Shown: positions 37,063 through 46,558, counted from the first letter of the stretch. The stretch: 64,000 nt of DNA from Hymenobacter sp. J193 (GCF_024700075.1 NZ_JAJONE010000004.1:1-64000); one strand, 5' to 3'. Notes: generated by a model not told the origin, from the sequence alone. Translations and numbers: made by a program.

Positions 37063-38148
37063 TCATCCTGTGTAGCCTCGGCTCACTTCTGTGGCCGGGG
37101 CTATTTCATGTCTGCTCTGGTGGGCCGTGGGATAGTCGGGATTATACGCTTGATCGTTTTTCCAGAGCGAGTAGCAGAGCACGAGCAGTTTGCGCATGAC
37201 AGCAATGACGCCCGGCTTGCCGCTGGGGTGACGCGTACGCAAACGGGCATAAAAGGCGATTTGCCGCGGGTTATGGCGCAGGCTGCTGAGCGCGGGCAAA
37301 TAGAGCGCCGTGCGCAGGCGCGTGTTGCCGCGCTTGGAAATGCGGGTGGCATGCGCCGAGAGGCCGCTTTGCCGCTGCACCACGTCCAGGCCGGCATAGG
37401 AAGCGAGTTGACGCTCATTCTCGACCAGGGCAAAGCCGCTGGTTTCGGCTACCACGATGATGGCTGTCGTCAGCCCAATGCCGGGAATGCTCGTCAACTG
37501 CGTCAACTTGCGCGCCAGCTCCGGCTCGGCCGCCAGCAGTTCCGTCAGGTCCTGGTCCAGCGCTGCCAACTGCTGCAGGATAAGTTGCTGCTGGGCCGCC
37601 AGGCGTGCCAATGTTCGGCTATCGGGCTGGTAGCTATGCTGGTAAGCATGTACGCGGGCTTTGAGCTGCGCCCCTTGCTTGGTCAGCACCTGCCGCTCGC
37701 GGGCCAGGGCCCGCAGCTGCCGCAGCGCCGGCGTGGGCGGCTGCCAGGCAGGCAGCGCCCGCTCCAGACCCAACCGGCAGAGCAAGCGCGCGTCCAGCTG
37801 GTCGGTCTTGCTTTTGAGTTCCGTGCTGCGGGCAAAATGCTTCACCTTATTGGGCAACAGCACGCTGAGTAGCTGCTGCTGATCGGCTAAAAAGTACGCT
37901 AGCTCCTCGTAGTAGACGCCGGTGGCTTCGACCACAAACCACAGCGGAACGGCAACCGCTTGCTGCCGGGCCACCCAGCTGAGCAGGCTGGCAAAGCCGC
38001 CCAGCGTGTTTTCAAAGGTAGTTTCCTTGCCAAAGAGCAACTGCTGGTGGCCGTCCACCTGGCCAAAGCAGGCGACAAAGGAGCTCTTGGCAATGTCGAT
38101 TCCGACAACGTACTTGAGCGGGGGAATCAGGGGTTTTGCGGAGGGCAT
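37063..38148 (-). CDS. IS110-family transposase (DEDD recombinase)
   Basis: 361 residues. The N-terminal RuvC-like DEDD domain begins KYVVGIDIAKSSFVACF and includes VVEATGVYYEELAYFL and KTDQLDARLLCRLGLE. The C-terminal transposase_20 domain has LTSIPGIGLTTAIIVVAETS, SYAGLDVVQRQSG, and the serine region HATRISKRGNTRLRTALYLP. IS110 enzymes insert without terminal inverted repeats, guided by a bridge RNA from the element's own non-coding end. The element ends cannot be placed from one copy. Its stop is only 71 bases from the dif-like site A. Confidence 0.92.
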   Translation of the reverse strand: MPSAKPLIPPLKYVVGIDIAKSSFVACFGQVDGHQQLLFGKETTFENTLGGFASLLSWVARQQAVAVPLWFVVEATGVYYEELAYFLADQQQLLSVLLPNKVKHFARSTELKSKTDQLDARLLCRLGLERALPAWQPPTPALRQLRALARERQVLTKQGAQLKARVHAYQHSYQPDSRTLARLAAQQQLILQQLAALDQDLTELLAAEPELARKLTQLTSIPGIGLTTAIIVVAETSGFALVENERQLASYAGLDVVQRQSGLSAHATRISKRGNTRLRTALYLPALSSLRHNPRQIAFYARLRTRHPSGKPGVIAVMRKLLVLCYSLWKNDQAYNPDYPTAHQSRHEIAPATEVSRGYTG

Positions 38149-38477
38149 TGGGCAAGCAGTAAGCAGATTAAACCATCAGCCGGCCAGGGTTTTGCCACAA
38201 CTTGTCTCGTACAAATACGGGATACCCGCACGCGGCTTAGGTTCCCTCCATACTGTGCAGTCTTCAGGCAAAACGGAAGCAGGGCACGCTTTCTTTGTAG
38301 CAACGTCAAGGCCGCAGCCGCGCGTTTGGTTAAACGTGGTGACCCTGCTTCCTGCGCCAGCTGCCCTTCACCGAAAGGCATCGCAATCATACGAGTTAAA
38401 CGAGTGGGGGCTTCTGTGCGGGCTAGACGCAACCGGCAACGTGTTGCTCCCTTAATCGCCTGTCGGAACTAAGTTTT
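38149..38477 (-). other. Non-coding leader of the IS110 element, candidate bridge-RNA region
   Basis: About 330 bases without a convincing gene lie upstream of the IS110 transposase on its own strand. In the IS110 group the bridge RNA comes from this side of the transposase gene. Short complementary segments occur, but I cannot fold it by eye or define the RNA. The right boundary of the element must lie before the TetR operator at 38478. Confidence 0.3.
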
Positions 38478-38491
38478 GGACCGAACGGTTC
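38478..38491. promoter_or_regulatory. TetR-type operator upstream of tetR
   Basis: GGACCGAACGGTTC lies 60 bases before the TetR start. A near-identical dyad precedes the metallo-hydrolase gene at 39156 (11 of 14 bases the same). The pair suggests that the regulator controls both itself and the next gene. Confidence 0.55.
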
Positions 38492-38550
38492 TTAATCGTA
38501 ACTTGCCGGCCCAAAGTCAGTCCAGCCCGCTTTGCTCACCTCACCAGCTA

Positions 38551-39132
38551 ATGTCACGTCCCCAGGAATTTGATACCACGGAAGCGCTGCACCAGGCCAT
38601 GCGGGCGTTCTGGCGCAAGGGCTACGAGGCGACTTCCCTGACCGATTTGCTGGCCGCCACGGGCCTGAGCAAAAGCAGCCTCTACGCCACCTTTGGGGGC
38701 AAGCGCGACTTGTTCCTTGCGGCTTTTGACGCCTACCGGCAGGCCCGGGCCCGCGACGCACACCGGGTGCTGCAGCAGCAGCCCGCCCGCCGGGCCATCG
38801 AGACCTTTTTCCACTCGCTGTTTGCCGACGTCAATTCAAACGAACCCTTGCTGGGCTGCATGAGCATCAACCAAGCGGTGGAACTGGCCCCGCACGACCC
38901 CGCGGTGCGGCAACGAGTGGTCGAGGACTTGCAGCAGATGGAGGAAGTATTGACCCAAGCGATTGAACGTGGCCAGCAGGATGGCTCGGTGGCCAGCCCG
39001 CGCCCGGCCCGGGAGCTGGCCCGGCTCCTGGTGTTGGCTTTCCCCGGCTTGCAGGTCATGGCCCGGGCGGGTTATCGCCGCCAGCAGCTGGACGACGCGC
39101 AGCAGCTCCTCTTTACCTGTCTGGACAGGTAG
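38551..39132 (+). CDS. TetR/AcrR-family repressor
   Basis: 193 residues from the ATG at 38551 (MSRPQEFDTTEALHQAMRAF). The N-terminal helix-turn-helix is clear: KGYEATSLTDLLAATGLSKS, then SLYATFGGKRDLFLAAFDAY. The C-terminal ligand domain has MSINQAVELAPHDPAVRQRV, common in the TetR group that responds to small electrophiles or drugs. It lies directly upstream of the metallo-hydrolase gene, and both promoters carry the same dyad. Confidence 0.88.
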   Translation: MSRPQEFDTTEALHQAMRAFWRKGYEATSLTDLLAATGLSKSSLYATFGGKRDLFLAAFDAYRQARARDAHRVLQQQPARRAIETFFHSLFADVNSNEPLLGCMSINQAVELAPHDPAVRQRVVEDLQQMEEVLTQAIERGQQDGSVASPRPARELARLLVLAFPGLQVMARAGYRRQQLDDAQQLLFTCLDR

Positions 39133-39155
39133 CTCTCTTTTTTTTGCCTTTTACT

Positions 39156-39169
39156 GGACCAAACAGTCC
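39156..39169. promoter_or_regulatory. TetR-type operator upstream of the metallo-hydrolase gene
   Basis: GGACCAAACAGTCC, 28 bases before the ATG at 39197, repeats the dyad found in front of tetR. Binding here would repress the hydrolase gene. Confidence 0.55.
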
Positions 39170-39196
39170 TGAATTTTTCACTTTACCCCACTTCTC

Positions 39197-39666
39197 ATGC
39201 AGCTTCAACTGGTTCGCCACTCAACGCTTCGCCTGGACTACGCCGGCGTTAAATTTCTCATTGACCCCATGTTCGCCGACCAGGGCGTCTTCCCCGGGCT
39301 GCCCGGCACCCCCAACAGCCACCTGAGCAACCCCACCGTTGGCTTGCCCGGCCCGGTGCAGGACTACACGCAGGTCGACGCCGTGGTGGTCACCCACACC
39401 CACTTCGACCACTGGGACGAGGCCGCCAGTGCCCAGTTGCCCAAGCACCTGCCCGTCTTCACCCAGCACGCCCAGGACCAGGCGCTGATTCGCTCGCAGG
39501 GCTTCACCGATGTGCGCCTGATTCAGGGCGCTACTTTCAACGGCGTTTCGCTGACCCAGACGCCGGGCCAGCACGGCAGCGACGCCGTCATGGCGGTTGC
39601 GGGGGAAATGCTCGGGCAGGTTTCCGGCGTGGTGTTTACGCATCCCGAGGAGAAGACGCTCTACAT
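39197..39666 (+). pseudogene. MBL-fold metallo-hydrolase (UlaG-like), 5' part, interrupted by Tn3-family transposon
   Basis: The first 156 codons start MQLQLVRHSTLRLDYAGVKF. The metal-binding motif HTHFDH is at residues 67-72 and a further ligand is likely in QTPGQHGSD. Coding stops being authentic at 39666, where a Tn3-family element begins; the 3' part resumes at 44979. Joining 39197-39666 to 44979-45276 gives exactly 256 codons with no indel, so the gene was intact before insertion. UlaG-like enzymes hydrolyse lactone or phosphodiester-type substrates; the substrate is unknown. Confidence 0.85.
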
Positions 39667-39704
39667 GGGGTTCTTTTAGCAAGTGGACATAATTCTACGC
39701 TAAG
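39667..39704 (+). repeat. Tn3-family left terminal inverted repeat
   Basis: 38 bp beginning GGGGTTCTTTTAGCAAGTGG and ending CTACGCTAAG. It matches the right end except at two positions (C/T at position 14 and T/C at position 28). TACAT precedes it. Confidence 0.95.
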
Positions 39705-39728
39705 CCAGGTAAGCTCAGCAGTTGGCAT

Positions 39729-41130
39729 TCATTTACTGGGCGTAAAATTTGTTTTAGTGCAGGGGGTCATTGTCTGCACGTAGAAAATACCATCGAAGAA
39801 ATTGGGCCAATTCGCATACTGCGTTTGGTGCCGGATGCCTTGCATGGCAAAATACTCGGGCGGTTGGCCCACGAGTTGCGCCCGTAACGGTTGGAAATCC
39901 AGGAAGCCATAGGCCAGGTTAGCAGGTAGCCAGCTTTCCAAACTGTTTTTAACAGGTGGGCTTAGCGCAGTAGCCGTTGCGGCAACCGTGCGCTGGCTGC
40001 TGCCCATACGAGAGATAAAGCCGACGATATACGTTTGCTGACGATTGTGCGGGAGGTCCATGAATACCTGTCCCATGGGATGCAACGCCTCGTTATCGGC
40101 GCGCAGTTGCGCTTGCTCAGCGGGGGTGAACCGAGACTGCACCAAGTAGTCGCTCCCCCGGCCTTTCACTAGGTGGGCACTGGCGGCCCACACGATGATT
40201 TTTTCGTTCTTGAACTGCGTATTGGCTAACCAGTCTAGGTTCGCGGCCATCTGGGCATCGCGCACATTGTAGGTGGCCGTGCGGTCCTCCGTGTACACCG
40301 CGCTTTCCTGCGCAAGGGCATAAAGATTGCGCAGGAGCAGCCGGTTAAACGCTTCGGCGGGCGTGCCGTCGGTCACTGGCAATTGCGCCGTGAGGGTATC
40401 CAGACACGTTTCAAAACGCCTTAATTTGCCTCTTTTATCCTTAATAGCCTTAATAGCCCGTGCCTTATCTGGATTATCCAAATCCAGCTTCCCGGTGATG
40501 AAATTGCTGGACACCAGCAGCGTGTCTAAAAAGGGCCGAAAGAAATGCCGGTAAGTGGTGGTCTGCAGAAAGGGCAAGCGGTGGTGCACTAAGTAAGTGT
40601 GGAAATAAGTTGGAAACTGTTGTCGACTGTAGTCCGAGTAGAGTTGATTGTCAAAGCCGGTGATACGCAGGGGGACGTGCGCTGCGCGTAGTATGGGGCA
40701 CGTACTCGTACAACAAATGGTCACATTGCTGGCAGCCAGCCCAGTAGGGGTGAATAGTGGTGTGCAAAAAGGCTGCCTGCCGGTCAGCCGCCGTGGCTAC
40801 CTGCTCCCAGCCGTGATTTAGCGCAAACAGGTCGCCCTCAAAGGCGAGTACCGTGAAGGCCTTCTGCTCATGCAGGTAGCGCACCAGCCGACTTTTGGCC
40901 AAGAAGGTCGCGCCATCTCCATGGTCCTGCTCCCCCAGCATCACAATGCGGGCCTCGCCGATGGCCTGTCCTACCACGGCTAAATCCGCGTTGTCGTTGT
41001 AGTCGGGCTGAATGGAAACAATAGGGGCCACGTGCGCTTGCACATACTTTTTGACCCGCGATTGCGCCTTTCCTGGCAGACTAAACAACCCGAGTAGGGT
41101 AATGAGTGGCAGGTAACGAAGCGGTAGCAT
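39729..41130 (-). pseudogene. Erythromycin-esterase-like hydrolase carried by the transposon, frameshifted
   Basis: From ATG 41128-41130 a signal peptide (MLPLRYLPLITLLGLFSLPG) is followed by IVMLGEQDHGDGATFLAKSR and FTVLAFEGD, the GExxHG and E motifs of erythromycin-esterase (Ere) proteins. Near 40690 the frame shifts, and the second frame has YFHTYLVHHRLP, YNVRDAQMAANLDWLANTQF and IIVWAASAHLVKGRG, the NxRDxxMAxN and AxNxHxxK-like regions of Ere. One indel restores about 467 residues. Many Ere-superfamily members are not macrolide esterases, so resistance is not implied without tests. The signal peptide suggests export. Confidence 0.7.
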
Positions 41131-41176
41131 AAGGAAAAAGTGAGTTTCTAGAGAATCAGATACCTCGCGCAGCTGG

Positions 41177-41815
41177 CTAGTTGCACCTCGGCACCTTCCA
41201 TGAGCCAGGGGAAGCAATTAATTGCCAGACACGGGTGGTAACTGCCCCGTGGGGACCCCCAAGCTGGGCGAGGTAACGGTAAATGGTGGCGCGGCCCACG
41301 CCGAGGAGCTGGCCGATTTCGGCTACGGTCTTGTCCTGCTGCAGGTAGAGGGTCTTCGCCGCCTGGGCTTTGGAGAGGGCCTCCTTCGACAGCCCCTTGG
41401 GCCGGCCGCCCTGCCGGCCGCGGGCGCGGGCCGCCGTCAGTCCCGCCTTGGTTCGTTCGCGGATGATGTCGCGCTCAAACTCGGCCAGCGAGGCAAACAG
41501 GTTAAACATGAGCCGGCCCTGGGCCGTGGTCGTGTCCAGGTGGTCCTGCAGGCTGACGAAGTGCACCCCCTGGTCCTGAAACCCGGTCACCAACGCGACC
41601 AGGTCCTTGAGCGAGCGGCCCAGCCGGTCGAGTTTCCAGACCACGAGCGTATCGCCGGGCCGCAGCCGGGTCAGCAGGTGCTGCAGGGCCGGGCGTTCTT
41701 TCACCGAGGACACTTTCTCCTGGGCCACCTCCACGCAGCCGTAGGCCTGCAAGGCATCGGTCTGCAGGTGTAGGTGCTGGTCGGAGGTACTCACGCGGGC
41801 ATAGCCGAAAATCAT
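41177..41815 (-). CDS. tnpR: Tn3-family serine resolvase/recombinase
   Basis: 212 residues from MIFGYARVSTSDQHLHLQTD, with the catalytic serine in YARVST. LVVWKLDRLGRSLKDLVALV and FNLFASLAEFERDIIRERTK follow, then a C-terminal helix-turn-helix (VAEIGQLLGVGRATIYRYL). It resolves cointegrates at the res site, expected between 41816 and 41975 next to its own promoter. Upstream in-frame ATGs at 41821 and 41830 are alternative starts. Confidence 0.92.
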   Translation of the reverse strand: MIFGYARVSTSDQHLHLQTDALQAYGCVEVAQEKVSSVKERPALQHLLTRLRPGDTLVVWKLDRLGRSLKDLVALVTGFQDQGVHFVSLQDHLDTTTAQGRLMFNLFASLAEFERDIIRERTKAGLTAARARGRQGGRPKGLSKEALSKAQAAKTLYLQQDKTVAEIGQLLGVGRATIYRYLAQLGGPHGAVTTRVWQLIASPGSWKVPRCN

Positions 41816-41975
41816 CGCCATTATTCTCAAGAAGTCAATGGGGGCGAAGATAGCGAGCCGTTGATTGGTGAGAACAGGAAATGAGACAATCTTTGGTAGC
41901 TTTTCGACTCGTCAGAAAGCCGAAGCGGGTGGGCCGCTAAAACGGCCGTTTCGCGAGACACCTTTTTGCCGCCCC

Positions 41976-44940
41976 ATGCCCGCTACCTTTCTCTCCGAGG
42001 CCGAGCGCCTCCGCTACCAGCAGTTGCCCTCCTCCGTGCCGGAAGGCGCGTTGCGCCAGCACGGCCAGCTGTCGGAGGCCGACCAGCACCTGCTACGCGG
42101 GCAACGCCGGGACGTCAACCGGCTCGGGTGCGCCGTGCAGTTGGTCGTGCTGCGCGTGTTCGCCCACTTGCCCGAGCGCTGGTGGACGCAGGTGCCCGCC
42201 GTCCTACTCGACTTTGTGGCGGTACAACTGGCTGTGGATGCCGGCGTATTTTCCGCCTACGGCCAGCGCGAGGCCACCGTGTACGAACACTTTCAACAGG
42301 TACTCGGGCACCTGGGCTGGCGGCGCTGGCAGCCACTGCTCGATACGCCGGTGCTGGAAGCGTGGCTGCTGGAGCAGGCGCTTGCGCACGACCAGGAGCG
42401 GGTGCTGCTGGAACTGGCCTGCCAACGACTGCGCCAGCAGCAGTTGGTGCGCCCGTCCGTAGTGGAGCTGGAGCGCCTGATTGGCTCGCTCGTGGAGCAA
42501 GCGCACACGGAAACGTACCGTCGGCTGGCCCCGGTGCTCACGCCCACCGTGGAGGCGCAGCTCGATGCCCTGCTCGTGGTGGAGGACCCGGAGCGGCGCA
42601 CCCGCCACGGCTGGCTCCTGCAGCCGCCCACCCGCAGCACGCCGGCCACCATCCGCGCCACGCTGGACAAGCTGCGCTTTTTGCGGGCGCTGGGGGCGGG
42701 CGAGTGGAACCTGGCGGCCCTGCACCCGAACCGGCAAAAGCGGTTGGCGGGCCTGGCCCGCCACCGCAGCAACCAGGCGCTGCAGCGCCTGGCCCCGGCC
42801 AAGCGCTACCCGCTGCTGCTGGCTTTTGGCCGCGAGATGCTGCTCGAACTCACCGACCTGGTGCTGAAGATGGCGGACGAATACTGGGAAACGGCCCTGG
42901 CGCGGGCGCGCCGGGAAATGGAGGAGTACCAGCGCGCCACGGCCCGCGCCAAAGACCAGGTGCTGGCCACGCTGGGCCACGCCGTGGGCCTGCTGCTCGA
43001 CGAAGCGCACGTGCCCGGGGGAAGACCTGCGGGCGCAGATTTACGCCCGCGTCCCCCGGGCCGAACTGCAGCAGGCCCTGGCCACCGCCCAGGCCCTGAC
43101 GCAGCCCGCCAAGCGCTCCTACCTGGAGTTTCTCGAAGCCCATTACGCGGCCATCAAGCGCTTTTCGGCCCCGCTGCTGGCCGACCTGGACTGGGAGAAC
43201 GCCTTCACCGGCGACGACTTCTTCGCCGCCCTGCTGGTGGTGCGCGACTTGCTGACCGGCACCCGCCGCCAGTTGCCGCCCCAGCCGCCCCGGGCGTTTA
43301 TGGCACCGGCCTGGCAGGCGTTTGTGGGCGCGACGGGTGGGCCGCTTTCGGTGCCGGCCTACGCCCTGAGCGTGCTGGCCACCCTGCGCGAGCGGTTGCG
43401 CTCGGGGGACGTGTACGTGCGCCACTCCCGCAAACACGCCAGCCTGGACAGCTACCTCATTCCGCTCAACCAATGGCCCGCGCTGCGGGCCGACGCCTGC
43501 GCCCAGCTGGGCTTGCCCGCCGTCCCAGTGCAGCAATTGGACGACCACCTGCACGAGTTGGAAGGGCACCTGCCGCGCATGGAGCAGATTCTACGGGAAG
43601 GCGGCGACATCCGCCTCAACGCGCAAGGCGAATTGGTGGTGACCCCGCTCGCCGCGGCCGAGGTGCCGGTCTCCGCCCAGGAATTGGCCGCGCAGGTCGG
43701 CCAGCGCCTGCCGCTGGTGGAACTGAGCGAGCTGCTGGGCGAAGTGGATGCCTGGACCGGCTTCTCCCGCGTACTCCTGGGCCCCGAGCCGGTGGCGGCG
43801 CAGCGGGCGCTGCTCTACGCCGCGCTGCTGGCCGCCGCGTGCAACATCCCGCTCACGGACATGGCCCGCAGCACCGCCCTGGACTACCAGGCCCTGTGGT
43901 GGGTGGCCAGCAACTACCTGCGCGAAGACGCGCTCAAGCAGGCCACCACGTGCCTGGTCAATTACCAGTACCGCCAGCCATTGGCCGCGGCCTGGGGCGG
44001 TGGAACGCTTTCCTCGTCCGATGGGCAGCGCTTTCCCGTGCGCGGCCACGTGCGCGCCGCCCGGGCGCTGCCGCGCTACTACGGCTACGGCCAGGGGCTC
44101 ACCTTTTACACCCACACGGCCGACCAGTATTCGCAGTTCGGCAGCCGGGCGATTGCCTCCACCGTCCGCGACGCCACCTACGTGCTCGACGAGGTGCTGG
44201 GCAACGAAACGGAGCTGCCCCTGCTCGAGCACACCACCGACACGCACGGCTACACCGACCTGGTCTTTGCCCTGTTCGATTTGCTGGGCCTGCGCTTCTC
44301 GCCCCGGCTGCGCGATTTGAAGGACCAGCGCCTGTGCAAAATCCAGGGCCGCGACCTGGTCTACCCCTCCCTAAAATTCACGGCCCGCTTCCACCCCGAA
44401 TTCGTGCGCCGCCACTGGGACGAGCTGCTACGCGTGGCCGCCTCGTTGAAGTTGGGCTACGTCACCTCCTCGCTGCTCATCAGCAAGCTGCAGGCCTACC
44501 CCCGGCAGCACCAGCTCACCACACTGCTGCAGGAATACGGCCGGCTGCTGAAAACCAACTTCATCCTGCGCTACCTGCAAAGCCAGCCGCTGCGCCGCCG
44601 CATCCACGCCCAGCTCAACAAAGGCGAGCAGCTGCACGCGCTGCGCAGCTGGCTCTGGTTCGGCGGCGACGGGGCCCTGCGCCGCCAGCAGGACGAGCAG
44701 CAGCAGGAAACCGTGCGCTGCCTGAACCTGCTCACCAACCTGGTCGTGGTCTGGAATACCCGGTATATGCAGGAAGTGGTCGCCCAGCTGAGGCGTGAAG
44801 GGGAAGCAGTCGCTGCCGAAGACCTGCGTTTCCTCTCGCCGGCGCGCTACCGGCACATCAATCGCCTCGGGCGCTACTCGTTCCTGCCCGACGAAACCGG
44901 GCTCCTGGCCGGACTACGGCCATTAAGAACCGGCGCTTAG
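41976..44940 (+). pseudogene. tnpA: Tn3-family transposase TnpA, one frameshift
   Basis: It starts MPATFLSEAERLRYQQLPSS, with the N-terminal DUF4158 DNA-binding region. In a GGGGG run near 43018-43022 the frame shifts. The DDE catalytic part lies in the second frame: LSSSDGQRFPV (first Asp), EHTTDTHGYTDLVFALFDLL (second Asp) followed by RFSPRLRDL, and NLLTNLVVVWNTRYMQEV (Glu). Restored length is about 988 residues, the normal size. The stop codon is within the right terminal repeat. If the indel is a sequencing error the element is probably active. Confidence 0.92.
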
Positions 44941-44973
44941 CGTAGGATTATGTCCACTTACTAAAAGAACCCC
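44936..44973 (-). repeat. Tn3-family right terminal inverted repeat
   Basis: 38 bp, inverted relative to the left end and 36 of 38 identical. It includes the last codons and stop of tnpA and is followed by the target duplication TACAT at 44974-44978. Confidence 0.95.
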
Positions 44974-44978
44974 TACAT

Positions 44979-45276
44979 CGCCGGCGACACGGTCTGGAAC
45001 CAGGACGTGGCCAACAACCTGCGGCAGTACCAGCCCGAGGTGGTGGTGCTCAACGCGGGCGACAACCAAATCACCGGACTCGGCTCCATCGTCATGAATC
45101 AGGAGGATGTCTACGCAGTGCACCAGGCGCTGCCCCGGGCCACGCTCGTCTCCACCCACATGGAAGCCACCAACCACGCCACGCTCTCGCGCCAGCAGTT
45201 GCGCGCCTTCGCCGCCGAAAAGGGCATGACCAACCAGGTGTTGGTACCTGCGGACGGAGAAGCCTATTTCTTCTAA
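44979..45276 (+). pseudogene. MBL-fold metallo-hydrolase, 3' part after the transposon
   Basis: Continues the gene begun at 39197 with IAGDTVWNQDVANNLRQYQP, VVVLNAGDNQITGLGSIVMN and a histidine in STHMEATNHATLS, ending DGEAYFF. The GDT and downstream His are the late metal-site elements of UlaG-like hydrolases. The frame is exact when one copy of TACAT is kept, so the insertion is recent enough for the fragments to have stayed free of further indels. Confidence 0.85.
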
Positions 45277-45333
45277 TGCCGGTCGTATAGTTCGGGAATC
45301 AAATCCTGACGACTGACTGCTCTAACGGGCAAC

Positions 45334-45371
45334 AACAAAGCGTTTCCATCGCAAGAAGGAAACGCTTTGTT
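45334..45371 (+). terminator. Hairpin terminator after the metallo-hydrolase gene
   Basis: AACAAAGCGTTTCC (45334-45347) pairs perfectly with GGAAACGCTTTGTT (45358-45371) around a 10-base loop. It lies 58 bases after the stop of the hydrolase gene. The T-tract is short but the stem is strong and nearly symmetrical, so it may act in both directions. Confidence 0.65.
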
Positions 45372-45406
45372 GGCTTTGGTTAGGAACCCCTTAATTGTCC
45401 CGGTTA

Positions 45407-45434
45407 GCCTTTGTACTAAACTTTTGACCAAGGC
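45407..45434 (-). other. dif-like recombination site B
   Basis: Read on the minus strand it has the conserved half GCCTTGGTCAA, centre AAGTTT and far half AGTACAAAGGC, 24 of 28 identical to site A but inverted. The two halves are themselves imperfect palindromes (GCCTTnGT). It separates the transposon block from the replication module. Confidence 0.6.
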
Positions 45435-45506
45435 CGAGTTTGTGGCATTGACTGTATAGGTAATCAGCCTTCCCTAGCTCCTTGGTTTCCATTGTTGAGG
45501 AAAACG

Positions 45507-45551
45507 GGACGCTCCACCGTGCCAAGACGGCATGCCGGACAACGAGCGTCC
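45507..45551. other. Inverted repeat downstream of the replication gene
   Basis: GGACGCTC (45507-45514) and GAGCGTCC (45544-45551) enclose a second short dyad (GTGCC/GGCAT). It lies about 80 bases past the stop of the rep gene and could form a nested cruciform or act as a terminator. No T-tract is seen. Confidence 0.35.
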
Positions 45552-45628
45552 GCCCCACTCAGCTACCATGAGATACCAGTTCCGTTCTCTGAACAGTTGG
45601 GCAACATACAAGCTCCTTCCCTGTCCTA

Positions 45629-46558
45629 CTAGCGCAAGCCTTGCATCTTCAGAAACAAGCCACCCGGATTTTTGGTAGCCTTGATTTTATCAGTCTTCAG
45701 CTTGTAGATAAAGGCAAACAAGGCATCCACGTGCTTGGGCGACTGCAGAATCTCCTGCACCAGCTTGGGTTCGGCAATACCTAGGGTTTCGAGGTGTTTG
45801 CGGGCCAGTTGCATCTTGGCGTCGTCGGCCTCCAGCTCGAAGGGGATAGGCAGTTGCTGAGGTACCTGGGTGTTGACGTAGAACTTGATGCTTTGGAAGG
45901 AGCGACCCTTTTTCAGGAGCTCGTACTTGATGCGCAAGTCGGTGTGCTCGTTTATCTGCGTCGTGGCCACGTCGAGCACGTACTTCTGCAAGGAGGAAAT
46001 CTGGGCGTACTGCTCGGGCTCTTTACCAGCTGGGTCCTTGAGCTTGAGCATGCCCTTGAACTCATCCAGGGAGTAGGTCTTAGTCTCCCCGATGTCCTTC
46101 CACTGCGAGGCCAGCTGGTAGATGCGCTTGGCGTACTTGCTGCTCAGGCTAAAGGCAGCCTGCAGGCGGTAAGACGTGAAGTTGCTCTTCAGGTCAATGA
46201 GGAAAGGCCGCATGCGCTCGGATATCTCCAGCTCAATGGTGCCCTCGCCCTTGCGGTACAGCGCCGAGGCCAGCAGACTCACCTGCAGCAGGGTTTTGCC
46301 GGTCTCGATGTGATAGACCCGGCTGTTGAGGTTCTCAGTGGATTCGAGCAGCTGCTTGTAGTTCCAGGTGCGCCCGGTCATCTCCATCAGCTCCTGGACC
46401 CGGATTTCGTAGATGGTGCCGGCCTTGTCCTGCTTGGTGAGCTTAGAGAGGAGCGAGAAGACGATGTCCATCTCGCAGGCACTCATCTCGTAGCGGGCCG
46501 TCGTCAGCGCGTTATGCTGCCGAATTTCTATCGGGACGGTGGATTCGGGCGCGGCCAT
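45629..46558 (-). CDS. repB: Rep_3-family replication initiator
   Basis: 309 residues. QHNALTTARYEMSACEMDIV, FSLLSKL, then RTWNYKQLLESTENLNSRVY and FTSYRLQAAFSLSSKYAKRI with TYSLDEFKGML are the paired winged-helix domains of Rep_3 (RepB/Initiator) proteins. These bind iterons and open the origin. The iterons lie directly upstream in its promoter region (46664-46987), the standard arrangement for iteron plasmids. Confidence 0.9.
   Translation of the reverse strand: MAAPESTVPIEIRQHNALTTARYEMSACEMDIVFSLLSKLTKQDKAGTIYEIRVQELMEMTGRTWNYKQLLESTENLNSRVYHIETGKTLLQVSLLASALYRKGEGTIELEISERMRPFLIDLKSNFTSYRLQAAFSLSSKYAKRIYQLASQWKDIGETKTYSLDEFKGMLKLKDPAGKEPEQYAQISSLQKYVLDVATTQINEHTDLRIKYELLKKGRSFQSIKFYVNTQVPQQLPIPFELEADDAKMQLARKHLETLGIAEPKLVQEILQSPKHVDALFAFIYKLKTDKIKATKNPGGLFLKMQGLR

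Larger units (their letters stand above)
39667..44973. mobile_element. Complete Tn3-family transposon, 5307 bp
   Basis: Both ends are defined. The 38-bp terminal inverted repeats begin GGGGTTCTTTTAG (39667-39704 and 44936-44973), and TACAT is duplicated on either side (39662-39666 and 44974-44978), the 5-bp target duplication typical of the family. Inside are an erythromycin-esterase-like gene (minus), a serine resolvase (minus) and the transposase (plus). The 160 bases between the divergent resolvase and transposase genes should contain res. Excision in silico restores the metallo-hydrolase gene. Confidence 0.95.

Noticed and set aside
39667..39681. Native stop codon of the metallo-hydrolase at 39677-39679
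   Set aside because: The last codons come from the Tn3 terminal repeat; the true C-terminus is restored from 44979 onward.
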